This document shows, piece by piece, positions 1-8,068 of a stretch of 22,928 nucleotides of DNA. Source of the DNA: Ruminococcus sp. AF46-10NS (GTDB taxonomy: Bacteria > Bacillota > Clostridia > Lachnospirales > Lachnospiraceae); the NCBI RefSeq assembly GCF_003474435.1, contig NZ_QRNF01000045.1:1-22928 (forward strand). The letters run 5' to 3'. How positions within the stretch are numbered: position 1 is the first letter of the stretch; the number at the start of each line of letters is the position of its first letter. The position numbers and the translations under genes were made by a program. The notes beneath the pieces were generated by a model that saw nothing but the letters and a program-made list of their open reading frames with translations, did no database searches and was not told where the DNA came from.

Positions 1-106
<106 letters not shown>

Positions 107-271
107 TGTTTGATTCATTTACTCAAGACAACCGTTTGGCTATCTCTCGTTTTTACTGATTTTGGTTCGTTAGAACCGTTCTTAAAAATGTAAAGAAATT
201 TTCGAGAATCGTATGTGTTTCACTGTTTAGTTATCAAGGTTTGTTGCGTCTGTCTCTCAGACAGCTCGTTT

Positions 272-300
272 ATTTTACCTCATCTCAAATCGTTTGTCAA
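272..300 (-). promoter_or_regulatory. rRNA promoter P2 (proximal)
   Basis: On the minus strand -35 TTGACA (300-295) and -10 TAAAAT (277-272) are separated by exactly 17 bases. The transcript would start near 265 with a small hairpin, CTGTC-TGAGA-GACAG. The arrangement is a near copy of the promoter 93 bases upstream. A ~160-base leader follows before the 16S gene, containing a small GGTTC/GAACC hairpin at 164-177 that could belong to precursor processing. Confidence 0.85.
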
Positions 301-364
301 GTACTTTTTTCAACTTTTTTCAAACTCTTTTTTGATGAATCTCTGTCTCGCCGACAGCTTGTTT

Positions 365-393
365 ACTTTATCACATTCACAAGCGTTTGTCAA
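365..393 (-). promoter_or_regulatory. rRNA promoter P1 (distal)
   Basis: On the minus strand -35 TTGACA (393-388), a 17-base spacer and -10 TAAAGT (370-365), the last preceded by TG as in extended -10 elements. The start would fall near 358, followed by a hairpin CTGTC-GGCGA-GACAG. The block TTGACAAACG plus the -10/leader segment is shared with P2, indicating a tandem duplication of promoter plus leader. An A/T-only tract lies just upstream and could act as an UP element. Confidence 0.82.
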
Positions 394-406
394 CAAGTTT
401 TTTCAT

Positions 407-437
407 TTTTTTGAAAAATTTATTTTTTTTCAAAAAA
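407..437. repeat. A/T inverted repeat between tRNA-Ser and rRNA P1
   Basis: Perfect 12-base arms TTTTTTGAAAAA (407-418) and TTTTTCAAAAAA (426-437) with a 7-base spacer. It lies directly 3' of the tRNA on the minus strand and just upstream of the P1 -35. It could be a weak tRNA terminator, an UP element for P1, or both; the sequence alone does not decide. Confidence 0.6.
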
Positions 438-440
438 TAA

Positions 441-528
441 CGGAGAAGGAGGGATTTGAACCCTCGCGCCGCGTTAGCGACCTATACCCTTAGCAGGGGC
501 ACCTCTTCGGCCTCTTGAGTACTTCTCC
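441..528 (-). tRNA. tRNA-Ser (anticodon GCU)
   Basis: The minus strand folds as a class II tRNA of 88 bases. The acceptor stem pairs GGAGAAG (528-522) with CTTCTCC (448-442) and the discriminator is G (441). The anticodon loop CTGCTAA puts GCT at 494-492, reading AGC/AGU codons. A long variable arm (serine type) precedes the GGTTCAAATCC T-loop. CCA is not encoded. It lies upstream of the rRNA promoters in the same orientation. Confidence 0.96.
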
Positions 529-601
529 AGACTCCGAACTTATAATTTCTTATTAAATTGGAGTGCATTTCTTCTGTGTTTTCATCCGAAACGCATGGTT
601 A

Positions 602-631
602 ATTATATCTGAAAGTGCTATAATTTGTCAA
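602..631 (-). promoter_or_regulatory. tRNA-Ser promoter
   Basis: On the minus strand -35 TTGACA (631-626) and -10 TATAAT (607-602), both perfect consensus, with an 18-base spacer. Transcription would start near 595, about 67 bases before the mature tRNA 5' end. Confidence 0.85.
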
Positions 632-736
632 CACCTTTTTTTATTTTTTTTACATTAATTTTATTCTACTATGATAGATATGGAATCGAAGAAGGGATAT
701 ACTGTAGTACTAATTGCTTTACAGCCTTTAGATCCA

Positions 737-766
737 TCAGAAAAGAAGCCGCACATCTATGCGGCC
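737..766 (-). terminator. Rho-independent terminator of the sulfur operon
   Basis: The minus strand forms GCCGCA (765-760), loop TAGATG, TGCGGC (753-748), followed by the T-rich run TTCTTTTCTG. It begins 28 bases after the cysN stop codon and ends the ten-gene operon. Confidence 0.85.
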
Positions 767-793
767 TCTCAGTATTATTGATATATTTTTTTA

Positions 794-2479
794 TCAGATC
801 ATCCAGAAATTATCTGTGCAGACAATCTTTCTGTAGGTCTCAAACTTGAACCACTTATTATGGAACTCTGACTTATTATCAGTTGATTTAAACTCATCCA
901 GGAACTGCTGGTAATCGGCATTGCTGCGGATTTCGAGGGCAAAGCCTCTCTCATCCACAACAGGAAGTCCCATAAAGGCATACTTGTCTAACGGAATAAT
1001 ATCCAGTACCTTCTTATCACGGATCAGAACAGCTGCATTATCCTCCAGAGAAACAATATCAAAATAGCCCGGATACTCAAAGCTGTCACCCTCAACAGGC
1101 ACAGTATCCCCTACATGATAAGTCTTAACCTCTTTATCCGCTTTGGAAAGCAGTGCATTCTCAAGGTTAAAATAGAACTCTTCGAAAATATAACCGCCAA
1201 CCTTCACGTCATCCTTCTGGAAATAAGGCTTCTCCCCCTCTGTATCAACCGACTCCACAACACCACATGCAGAAGTCATATGACTCACACGGTCGATCAG
1301 GATCAGCTCACCGAGAGTCTTATTCTTTTTAAACTCATCCAGCACAACCTTATCAGAAAGACCGATCCTGCACAAAGCGATCTCATTCTTCTCAATTGTA
1401 TCTGCATGCAGATGCTCACCGGTATTTACATCCGTCTTAAATTCAATACTCTTAACCACACCTGCGATTTTCTTTGTGCCAAGCTTCACAAGATACTCCT
1501 TGCCCACTTCAAGTCTGGAATCATCCATCCAGAGAAGCGTAGCCTCAAAGCCCTTTGCCACTGGGATCTCATTACTATTGGTAAGAACACAGCCACGGCT
1601 TACATCCACCTCTTTATCCAGCTGGATTGTAACAGCCTGGCCTGCAACAGCCTCCTCACGATTGTCACTGCCCACCAGAATCGTCTTAACAGCCGCTGTC
1701 TCGTTGCTTGGAAGCGTTGTGATAATATCACCTACACGAACCCGGCCACTCTCGATCTGGCCCTGGAAGCCGCGAAATTCATGGTTTGGACGAGAAACTC
1801 GCTGAACAGGCAGATAAAACTCACTGACATTCTCAGCCTCTGAAACATCCACAGTCTCAAGATGCTCCAGAAGAGCTTTACCCGTATACCAGGGCATATT
1901 CGAAGACTTCTTCGTTACGTTATCACCCTCTGTAGCACTGACAGGAATGATCACAACATCCTGAAGCCCCAGAGTTTCAGAAAGCTCATTAATATCCTTT
2001 ACGATCTCATTAAAACGGCTCTCACTGTAATCAACAAGATCCATCTTGTTAACAGCAAATACGAAATGATGAATACCCATCAGAGCGCAGATACGTGCAT
2101 GACGCCTTGTTTGCACCAGAACCCCCTGCTTCGCATCCACAAGAATAATGGAAAGCTGAGCAAAGGAAGCTCCAACCGCCATGTTTCTTGTATACTCCTC
2201 ATGCCCTGGAGTATCCGCAACGATAAAGCTTCTCTTATCGGTTGTAAAATAACGATACGCAACATCTATAGTGATTCCCTGCTCACGTTCTGCCATCAGA
2301 CCATCCAGAAGAAGAGAATAATCAATGGCGCCTCCTCTGGAACCTACCTTGCTGTCCAGAAGAAGGGCTTTTTCCTGATCCGCATATAAAAGCTTGGAAT
2401 CATAAAGAATATGACCGATTAGTGTAGATTTTCCATCATCTACACTTCCGCAAGTGATAAATTTCAGTAATCCGCTCAT
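794..2479 (-). CDS. cysN: Sulfate adenylyltransferase subunit 1 (GTPase), with non-CysC C-terminal extension
   Basis: The cytosolic GTPase subunit of ATP sulfurylase; with CysD it makes APS from sulfate and ATP, driven by GTP hydrolysis. The translation of 561 residues shows an EF-Tu-like G domain: P-loop GSVDDGKST (11-19), DTPGH (89-93), NKMD (144-147). EF-Tu-like beta-barrel domains follow to about residue 410, ending with the typical LIDRVSHMTSACG. The start is the ATG at 2479, one base after the cysD stop, with AGAGAGGGG as ribosome binding site; upstream in-frame codons lie inside cysD. Odd point: about 150 residues follow the core, where CysNC fusions carry APS kinase, but there is no kinase P-loop there. 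E. coli CysN is about 475 residues. The role of the extension is unknown. It is the last gene of the operon. Confidence 0.95.
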   Translation of the reverse strand: MSGLLKFITCGSVDDGKSTLIGHILYDSKLLYADQEKALLLDSKVGSRGGAIDYSLLLDGLMAEREQGITIDVAYRYFTTDKRSFIVADTPGHEEYTRNMAVGASFAQLSIILVDAKQGVLVQTRRHARICALMGIHHFVFAVNKMDLVDYSESRFNEIVKDINELSETLGLQDVVIIPVSATEGDNVTKKSSNMPWYTGKALLEHLETVDVSEAENVSEFYLPVQRVSRPNHEFRGFQGQIESGRVRVGDIITTLPSNETAAVKTILVGSDNREEAVAGQAVTIQLDKEVDVSRGCVLTNSNEIPVAKGFEATLLWMDDSRLEVGKEYLVKLGTKKIAGVVKSIEFKTDVNTGEHLHADTIEKNEIALCRIGLSDKVVLDEFKKNKTLGELILIDRVSHMTSACGVVESVDTEGEKPYFQKDDVKVGGYIFEEFYFNLENALLSKADKEVKTYHVGDTVPVEGDSFEYPGYFDIVSLEDNAAVLIRDKKVLDIIPLDKYAFMGLPVVDERGFALEIRSNADYQQFLDEFKSTDNKSEFHNKWFKFETYRKIVCTDNFWMI

Positions 2480-2480
2480 C

Positions 2481-3383
2481 CTAGAAGTACCCCTCTCTCT
2501 TTCTTTTTTCCATGCTGGCAGCTCCGCCGTCGGAATCGATAACACGTGTAGTTCTCTCGGATTCCACAGAGCTTAAGGTCTCGTCAATGATCTCATCCAG
2601 CGTCTCCGCTTCAGACTCGATACCACCTGTCAGTGGATAGCATCCGAGAGTACGGAAACGCACCTTTTTCATCTGCGGCTCCTCACCCGGGTTCAGGCGC
2701 ATCCTGTCGTCATCCACCATGATAATATTTCCGTCTCTGTATACAATCGGACGCTCTTTTGCAAAATAAAGAGGAACGATCGGGATATTTTCTCTCTTAA
2801 TGTACTGCCAGATATCAGTCTCAGTCCAGTTGGAGATCGGGAAAACACGGATACTTTCGCCTTTATTGATCTCAGTATTATAAAGCTTCCACATCTCCGG
2901 ACGCTGATTCTTAGGGTCCCAGGCCTGCTCTGCATTACGGAAGGAGAAGATACGCTCTTTTGCACGGCTTTTCTCCTCGTCACGACGACCACCGCCAAAC
3001 GCAGCTGTGAAACCATATTTCTTAAGGGCCTGCTTCAGAGCCTGTGTTTTCATAATATCTGTGTATGCGGAACCACTGTCAAAAGGATTGATTCCCTGCT
3101 TCACACCATCCTGATTAATGTACTCAAGCATTTCGATTCCCAGATCCTTCGCGGTTTTGTCACGGAACTCTATCATCTCTTTAAATTTCCATGTTGTGTT
3201 TACGTGAAGAAACGGGAATGGCGGTTTCTCCGGGTAAAAAGCTTTCATTGCAAGATGAAGCATTACAGAACTGTCTTTTCCTATAGAATAAAGCATTACC
3301 GGCTTCTCGCACTCTGCTGCAACTTCACGGATGATATAAATTGCCTCTGCTTCCAGCTCATCCAAATGTGATAATCCACTCAT
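2481..3383 (-). CDS. cysD: Sulfate adenylyltransferase subunit 2
   Basis: The catalytic ATP-pyrophosphatase subunit of the CysDN ATP sulfurylase, producing APS and pyrophosphate in the cytosol. The N terminus reads [20 protein letters not shown], close to E. coli CysD, then the PP-loop SIGKDSSVM (33-41), HVNTTWKF, and [20 protein letters not shown]. Length is about 300 residues, normal for CysD. Two in-frame ATGs exist. AGGAGG abuts the first (3395) with no spacing and lies 12 bases before the second (3383), and the second matches the family start better, so 3383 is chosen. The gene lies 56 bases after the aprB-like gene and one base before cysN. Confidence 0.95.
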   Translation of the reverse strand: MSGLSHLDELEAEAIYIIREVAAECEKPVMLYSIGKDSSVMLHLAMKAFYPEKPPFPFLHVNTTWKFKEMIEFRDKTAKDLGIEMLEYINQDGVKQGINPFDSGSAYTDIMKTQALKQALKKYGFTAAFGGGRRDEEKSRAKERIFSFRNAEQAWDPKNQRPEMWKLYNTEINKGESIRVFPISNWTETDIWQYIKRENIPIVPLYFAKERPIVYRDGNIIMVDDDRMRLNPGEEPQMKKVRFRTLGCYPLTGGIESEAETLDEIIDETLSSVESERTTRVIDSDGGAASMEKRKREGYF

Positions 3384-3439
3384 ATCTGATCTCATCCTCC
3401 TGTTCCGGCCGCCAAAACCGGCAGCACTTATCTTCTGGT

Positions 3440-3751
3440 CTAATATTTATTCGAATTCCGTCGATTCACATCGATCACGGATGTAGAACCGTCCGTTTTT
3501 GTAATGATCCAGTGAAGGATATCACCTTCGCTTTTTACATTCATGATACTTCCGTTACCACCGATATCTGCACCAAGGAAAAAGTCGATGGCACCGGCTT
3601 TACATTCCTTCACACAGGAAACGCAGCCCCAGCAGTTTTTCGGATATTTCATCACAGCTTTTTTGTCTTCCATGACGATCAGGGTTCCCGGACATACTTC
3701 ACTGCATTTTCTGCAACCAACACATTTTTTCTGATCAATTCGTATGCTCAT
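3440..3751 (-). CDS. aprB: AprB-like ferredoxin subunit of APS reductase
   Basis: A 103-residue protein with two [4Fe-4S] motifs: [11 protein letters not shown] and [11 protein letters not shown], the latter followed by KAGAID. It should pass electrons to the flavin of the AprA-like partner so that APS is reduced to sulfite and AMP. It starts at ATG 3751 with AAAGGAGGA eight to five bases upstream and overlaps the end of the AprA-like gene by 17 bases, indicating translational coupling. It is shorter than AprB of sulfate reducers (roughly 150 residues), lacking most of the long C-terminal tail. The assimilatory role is inferred from the operon, which has CysDN downstream and no APS kinase or PAPS reductase. 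Confidence 0.85.
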   Translation of the reverse strand: MSIRIDQKKCVGCRKCSEVCPGTLIVMEDKKAVMKYPKNCWGCVSCVKECKAGAIDFFLGADIGGNGSIMNVKSEGDILHWIITKTDGSTSVIDVNRRNSNKY

Positions 3752-5447
3752 ATGTGTCCTCCTTTACAATGTCGCGGAAAATCATCCTGATCTCACCGTT
3801 TTCCAGTTTCGAATTTACATATTTATAAAATTTCTCATCTGTTTCCGGATGATCCAGATTTTCGTTGAAAGAATGCCATCTGGTCTCTTTGCGGTTTTTC
3901 AGATGAGCGATCAGTGAACGACACACAATGAGACGCTCACGAAGTTCATATGCAAACATCAGCTCATGCATATCTGTTGCCGCTGTTTTTTCGGCAAGGG
4001 CCTGAAGCTGAAGAATTTTTTCATCTGCAAGAGCAAGCTGTTTCTCATTAAACTGATAATTAGAAGCAATTCCTCCCGCATATTCATCCATGACTTTCTG
4101 CATGGCTTCCTCAAGCTCCTCAATGGAAAATGCCGGAGCATCTTCATTACGGAACTTTTCATACCGGGAAAGGATCTTCTCTTCCTGAACCTTGATCGCC
4201 GCCTCTGTTTGAATATCAGCCTCTTTCAGAGTTCCCGCACCAAACTGTTTCACCATATCCAATGCTGCAAGCTTTCCTTCTGCAAGAGCTCCTGTTACAT
4301 ATTTCTGCGGACATCCGCCTGCAACATCACCAGCAGCATATAGCCCCTTTACCGTGGTTTCACGGCCTGTATTTACCCAGTAGCCGCTGGCTGTATGACC
4401 GCCTACGATATATGGCTCTGTTCCCTGGATCTCAACATCCTGCTCGCTGGGGTTCTTTCCGCTTTCGATCCATTTCAGAGTCTGGCTCGGTGCCATGTTG
4501 AGATAAGCCTTCAGAAGATCTTCGTCCTGTTCCTTCGTAATCCCTGTAGTCTTCAGGTAACACGGTCCGTGACCAAGCTGATTTTCCCGGACTGTTCCAT
4601 AAACTCTCTCGCTTGTGGTCAGTCCGTATTTTGTCTCATAGATCTCGCCTGCTGCATTGATCTGTTTTGCGCCTACACCCTGTGCGATAGTTCCCGTAGG
4701 AGCAATGGTATCCTTGCAGCGAAGTGCGATAAAACGCATCTCAAAGGATGTCATCTCCGCACCTGCCAGAATTCCCATTGCATATCCGGCGCCTGTGTTA
4801 AACGGCGGATACCACATCTTATGTCTGGAAAATCCCGGATTGTTCGGTTTATAAAGTCCGGCCGCTCCACCTGTTGCAACAAGAACTGCTTTTGCCCGGA
4901 TAATGTATGCAGTTTCTTCCATAATAGAGAAACCAACTGCTCCGTAAACCTGTCCGTCTTTTACAAGAAGATCTGTGATATTTACATAATTCAGAACGTC
5001 TACGTTCTCAGCTTTATGAACTGCATCAGCAAGAAGTGGTTTAAAATTTTCGCCGTTGATCTTGATGTTTCGGTTTCCTCTGGCAACATAATCACCATTT
5101 TCATCCTTCAGGATCACAAGCCCAAGCTTCTCCATTTTTGCGGTAACTTCGTTGAAATTCTCCGCTGCTGTAAGAAGAAGGTCCTGCCTTACGATACCGG
5201 CGGCATCCTTTGTGGCATAATCTACATAGTCCTGCGGTTTGCGGCCTTTTACAATGTAGGCATTGATGGCATTAACACCTGCTGCCAGACAGCCGCTTCG
5301 TCTGATATTTGCTTTTTCTGCGATCAGTACCCTGCCGGCTTTCTGTTCTGAGAGAACCAGCGCCGCATAGCAGCCTGCGGTACCGCCGCCTATGATCAGC
5401 ACATCTGTTGTAATTTCCTTTGTGTTTAATCTGTTTTTCATACTCAT
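3735..5447 (-). CDS. aprA: AprA-like APS reductase flavoprotein subunit
   Basis: A member of the fumarate reductase/AprA flavoprotein family, about 570 residues. The N-terminal FAD motif is LIIGGGTAGC (about 17-26); AprA-type segments follow, namely RFIALRCKDTIAPTGT (about 238-253), GGHTASGYWVNTGRET (about 349-364) and the C-terminal FAD loop GLYAAGDVAGG. Expected reaction: APS plus two electrons to sulfite plus AMP, with the small ferredoxin subunit encoded next. The start is ambiguous: GTG 5450, ATG 5447 (sharing its A with the TGA stop of the JAMM gene) or ATG 5441. I use 5447 because of the tight TGATG coupling. It is shorter than dissimilatory AprA (above 600), consistent with an assimilatory branch. 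A generic fumarate-reductase-like role is possible but the neighbours argue against it. Confidence 0.87.
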   Translation of the reverse strand: MSMKNRLNTKEITTDVLIIGGGTAGCYAALVLSEQKAGRVLIAEKANIRRSGCLAAGVNAINAYIVKGRKPQDYVDYATKDAAGIVRQDLLLTAAENFNEVTAKMEKLGLVILKDENGDYVARGNRNIKINGENFKPLLADAVHKAENVDVLNYVNITDLLVKDGQVYGAVGFSIMEETAYIIRAKAVLVATGGAAGLYKPNNPGFSRHKMWYPPFNTGAGYAMGILAGAEMTSFEMRFIALRCKDTIAPTGTIAQGVGAKQINAAGEIYETKYGLTTSERVYGTVRENQLGHGPCYLKTTGITKEQDEDLLKAYLNMAPSQTLKWIESGKNPSEQDVEIQGTEPYIVGGHTASGYWVNTGRETTVKGLYAAGDVAGGCPQKYVTGALAEGKLAALDMVKQFGAGTLKEADIQTEAAIKVQEEKILSRYEKFRNEDAPAFSIEELEEAMQKVMDEYAGGIASNYQFNEKQLALADEKILQLQALAEKTAATDMHELMFAYELRERLIVCRSLIAHLKNRKETRWHSFNENLDHPETDEKFYKYVNSKLENGEIRMIFRDIVKEDTYEHTN

Positions 5448-5863
5448 CACTCTGTTATCTGAATCTCATGTACAGTTACATTTTTTTCTTTATCTACGCC
5501 AAAGGCCTTCAACACCGGATTTTCTGCATCCATAAGGGAGAGGATCAGATATTCGATGTTCGGGTCAAATGCAAGTCGTTTATCTTCTTCGGAAGGCCTT
5601 GACGGAGACTCCGGATGAGAATGAAAGTTTCCGATCATCTGGTATCCGTTCTGACGAATATCTTTGATCGCGCTCAGCTGTTCCTTCGGGTCCATGGAAA
5701 AGTGTTCGTTGCTTTCATCAATATTTGTCAGCAGATACACCTTCTCGATGGTTTTTACATCGCCCTCAATGATCCCGCCCAGAAGGCCGCAGGACTCATT
5801 GGGAAGTCCTTTTCTGCAGTGATCTAATATTTTCTCGTAATCTTCTTTTTTTAATTTCAGCAT
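5447..5863 (-). CDS. hcyD: JAMM/Mov34 (M67) metalloprotease, HcyD/Mec-like
   Basis: A 138-residue stand-alone JAMM domain. The zinc site is complete: Glu23 in PNESCGLLGG, His81 and His83 in HSHP, Ser91 and Asp94 in RPSEED, fitting H-x-H-x7-S-x2-D. In Wolinella succinogenes HcyD removes the residue after Gly-Gly of HcyS and later cuts homocysteine from the carrier; in Mycobacterium the related Mec+ frees cysteine from CysO. Here the carrier two genes upstream ends GGG-Ala-Arg, so a trimming protease is needed. The start ATG 5863 is preceded by GGAGG with a 10-base gap. Its TGA overlaps the next gene's ATG. No signal peptide is seen, so it should be cytosolic. Confidence 0.88.
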   Translation of the reverse strand: MLKLKKEDYEKILDHCRKGLPNESCGLLGGIIEGDVKTIEKVYLLTNIDESNEHFSMDPKEQLSAIKDIRQNGYQMIGNFHSHPESPSRPSEEDKRLAFDPNIEYLILSLMDAENPVLKAFGVDKEKNVTVHEIQITE

Positions 5864-5900
5864 TTCTTCGCAGCCTCCAATGGGTTTCTATACTTAATTT

Positions 5901-6707
5901 TTAGTGTTTTAATTCACACACAGCCTGCTCATAATCGATCAGCTCTGTGATCGTCGGATCATCGCCGCATACCGGGCAATGATGGTTCTTCGGAAGCTTC
6001 ACAGTACGGAAGGTCATCTTCAGTGCATCGTAGGTGAGAAGTCTTCCTGTAAGGAGATCGCCCTGTCCGATGATATACTTGATAGCTTCCATTGCCTGAA
6101 GGCTTCCGATCACTCCGCCCATAGCTCCGATCACACCTGCCTGCTTACATGTCGGTACGGCATCCTTTGGCGGCGGGCTCTGAAATGCACATCTGTAGCA
6201 TGGGCCCTGTCCCGGAACGTAAGTCATCAGCTGTCCCTGGAAACGGATGATCCCTGCATGTGAAAACGGCTTCTCAGCCATTACACAGGCATCATTGATC
6301 AGGAATTTTGCTGGAAAGTTGTCCGTTCCGTCCAGAATGAAATCGTAATCTTTGATCAGATCCATGATGTTGCTGGAATCTACAAAGGTATGATATGTAT
6401 TTACGGTAACATCCGGGTTGATGGCCTTCATTGTTTCAGCCGCGGACTCTACCTTCAGTTTGCCGACATCTGCAGTTGTGTGGATGACCTGTCGCTGAAG
6501 ATTGGAAAGATCCACCTCATCTGCATCCGCGATCCCGATTGTTCCCACACCTGCTGCTGCAAGGTAGAGGGCTGCCGGTGCTCCAAGTCCACCGGCTCCG
6601 ATGATCAGAACCTTTGCATTCAGAAGCTTTTTCTGACCTTTTACTCCGACCTCTTTCAGGATGATATGGCGGGAGTACCGCTCAAGCTGCTCATTTGTAA
6701 AAGCCAT
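5901..6707 (-). CDS. hcyF: ThiF/MoeB/HesA-family E1-like adenylyltransferase, HcyF-like
   Basis: A 268-residue E1-like enzyme that should adenylate the C-terminal glycine of the ubiquitin-like carrier, ready for attack by sulfide. Visible features: nucleotide-binding GAGGLG (37-42), the DADEVDLSNLQRQ segment (61-73), the magnesium-site region DGTDNF (126-131), zinc cysteines CYRC (170-173) and CPVC (244-247), and a conserved cysteine in PTCKQAGV (Cys187). The length is that of MoeB/ThiF without a rhodanese domain. Its ATG shares a base with the carrier gene's stop (TAATG), so carrier and E1 are translationally coupled. It is the only E1 in the window and may also serve the ThiS encoded at 17044-17247, whose operon lacks thiF. 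Confidence 0.9.
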   Translation of the reverse strand: MAFTNEQLERYSRHIILKEVGVKGQKKLLNAKVLIIGAGGLGAPAALYLAAAGVGTIGIADADEVDLSNLQRQVIHTTADVGKLKVESAAETMKAINPDVTVNTYHTFVDSSNIMDLIKDYDFILDGTDNFPAKFLINDACVMAEKPFSHAGIIRFQGQLMTYVPGQGPCYRCAFQSPPPKDAVPTCKQAGVIGAMGGVIGSLQAMEAIKYIIGQGDLLTGRLLTYDALKMTFRTVKLPKNHHCPVCGDDPTITELIDYEQAVCELKH

Positions 6708-6916
6708 TATCTTGCGCCTCCTCCCATGTAGTACAGGAACTCAACAACATCGCCGTCCTTTACCTCTGTCTCCGGAACGTCTGCCTTACTGATGAATTCA
6801 TCGTTGATAGTTACGGTTACATACTCAGGACTTTCGATATCCTCTTTCTCAATAAGCTCTGTAAGCTTCAGTCCGTCTTCGTATTCCTTTTTATTTCCTG
6901 CAACTGTGATTGTCAT
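6707..6916 (-). CDS. hcyS: ThiS/MoaD-like sulfur carrier with C-terminal Ala-Arg tail, HcyS-like
   Basis: A 69-residue beta-grasp protein ending VKDGDVVEFLYYMGGGAR. The KDGDVVE...GGG end is the ThiS/MoaD signature, but two residues (Ala-Arg) follow the glycines, so it cannot be adenylated until trimmed. Wolinella HcyS carries one extra alanine removed by HcyD. The predicted role is a thiocarboxylate sulfide donor for MetY. The start ATG has AGGAGA seven bases upstream. It lies 12 bases after the TusA-like gene and overlaps the E1 by one base. The tail codons GCA AGA TAA (6715-6707) are clear. Confidence 0.9.
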   Translation of the reverse strand: MTITVAGNKKEYEDGLKLTELIEKEDIESPEYVTVTINDEFISKADVPETEVKDGDVVEFLYYMGGGAR

Positions 6917-6928
6917 TTCTCTGTTCTC

Positions 6929-7174
6929 CTATTCTTCAACTTTTCTTACGATCAGTGTATAAGTTCCGTCTTCGTTGTCCTCGAGTTTCAGGATCTGATG
7001 TCCTTCTTCCTTCACGCTTCTCGGCACATTCTGTACCGGCTCTCCATCGTTCATTTTGATTGCCAGGATCTGTCCGTCATCCAGCTCTTCAAGTGCTACC
7101 TTTGCTTTTACAAAGGTTACCGGGCAGACCACATCGGTAATATCTACTGTATCATCAATCTTAATATCAGCCAT
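6929..7174 (-). CDS. TusA/SirA-family sulfur-transfer protein
   Basis: An 81-residue protein with the TusA fold pattern: a beta strand, then ITDVVCPVTFVKAKVALEEL, with a single cysteine as the likely persulfide site. The usual Cys-Pro-x-Pro is Cys-Pro-Val-Thr here, so the second proline is missing. TusA-like proteins relay sulfur between enzymes; in this operon it might move sulfur between the sulfite reductase and the carrier/E1 pair, which is inference. AAAGGAG lies six bases before the ATG. Its start overlaps the end of the sulfite reductase gene by 8 bases. Confidence 0.82.
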   Translation of the reverse strand: MADIKIDDTVDITDVVCPVTFVKAKVALEELDDGQILAIKMNDGEPVQNVPRSVKEEGHQILKLEDNEDGTYTLIVRKVEE

Positions 7175-8030
7175 TGTATGCTCCTTTCAAAACTTCCTGA
7201 AGCTTCTCAGCCCCTACCCGGTCGATAGTAAATTTAAAACGTTCTCCCTGATTTGCATGATCATCAAAGAACTGGATCGCTGCGTCTGTCACTCTGAAAA
7301 GCTGCTCCTCAGACGTGATCAGTGGAAGGAATTCCTGTCCCTTGCTGATGTGATTTCCAAACGTTCCTCCAAAGGAAACGATGTATGCTTCGTTTACATC
7401 CCATGCATCTACAGGACAGGATTTTGCACATCTGCCGCAGTAGTTACATTTCTCTGTGTCGATCACCAGCTTGTCATCCTCAAAGGAGATAGCGTTTTCT
7501 CTGCAGGCCTTTTCGCAGACACCACAGTGGATACATGCGTCCTCTTTCCAGCTGACCTGGGCTGCTCCCTTGATTCCTACATCATTCTCCTCTGCCTTCA
7601 GACAGTTATTCTGACATCCGGTAACACCGAATTTGAATTTATGAGGAAGCTCTCTTCCGAAATATCTCTCATTTAATTTCACCGCAATGTCATAGCTGTT
7701 GATATTTCCGCTCGGACAGACTGCATTACCCTGGCAGGCTGTAACTGTACGAACTCTCGGTCCGCAGACACCAGGCTTGCATCCACCTTTCGCAAGATCA
7801 TCCTTTACATCATCAATATCATCTAATTTAATGAACGGAATCTCAACTCCCTGTCTGGAAGTAAGATGTACATATCCGTCACCGTATTTCTCAGCTACTT
7901 CTGCGATCTTCTTAAGATTCTCTGCTGTAAGCGTACCGCCTACACAGGCAAGACGAAGAGAAAAATTATTCTTCTGCTTCTGTCTCATGAAACCACCTTT
8001 TTTTAATGTAGCGTAATCTACTTTTGCCAT
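7167..8030 (-). CDS. Siroheme/4Fe-4S sulfite reductase with built-in ferredoxin domain (AsrC-like, 'Sir')
   Basis: Predicted six-electron reduction of sulfite to sulfide in the cytosol. The 287 residues carry the siroheme-coupled cluster cysteines Cys99-x5-Cys105 (ACQGNAVC) and Cys139-x3-Cys143 (GCQNNC), then two ferredoxin motifs, CIHCGVCEKAC (166-176) and CNYCGRCAKSC (195-205). This is the architecture of small anaerobic sulfite reductases such as AsrC. No AsrA/AsrB electron-input subunits are in the window, so a soluble ferredoxin probably feeds it. GGAGAG lies six bases before ATG 8030. Siroheme synthesis genes are not present here. A nitrite-reducing relative cannot be excluded from sequence, but the neighbours indicate sulfite. 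Confidence 0.9.
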   Translation of the reverse strand: MAKVDYATLKKGGFMRQKQKNNFSLRLACVGGTLTAENLKKIAEVAEKYGDGYVHLTSRQGVEIPFIKLDDIDDVKDDLAKGGCKPGVCGPRVRTVTACQGNAVCPSGNINSYDIAVKLNERYFGRELPHKFKFGVTGCQNNCLKAEENDVGIKGAAQVSWKEDACIHCGVCEKACRENAISFEDDKLVIDTEKCNYCGRCAKSCPVDAWDVNEAYIVSFGGTFGNHISKGQEFLPLITSEEQLFRVTDAAIQFFDDHANQGERFKFTIDRVGAEKLQEVLKGAYNG

Positions 8031-8068
8031 AACGAACTCTCCATTTCTCTGCCGTGCAGCTATCGATT

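Noticed and set aside
625..849. Short plus-strand frame of 74 codons between tRNA-Ser and cysN
   Set aside because: It covers the tRNA promoter, the operon terminator and the end of cysN; no ribosome binding site or family features.
794..1249. APS kinase (CysC) domain at the CysN C terminus
   Set aside because: No GxxGxGKST P-loop or other kinase motif in residues 411-561.
1115..1843. Plus-strand open frame of about 242 codons opposite cysN
   Set aside because: Shadow of cysN; composition and lack of a start context argue against a real gene.
4395..5351. Long plus-strand open frame of about 318 codons opposite the AprA-like gene
   Set aside because: It is a shadow of the AprA-like coding frame: cysteine- and phenylalanine-rich, no family motifs, no ribosome binding site, while the minus-strand protein has clear FAD motifs.
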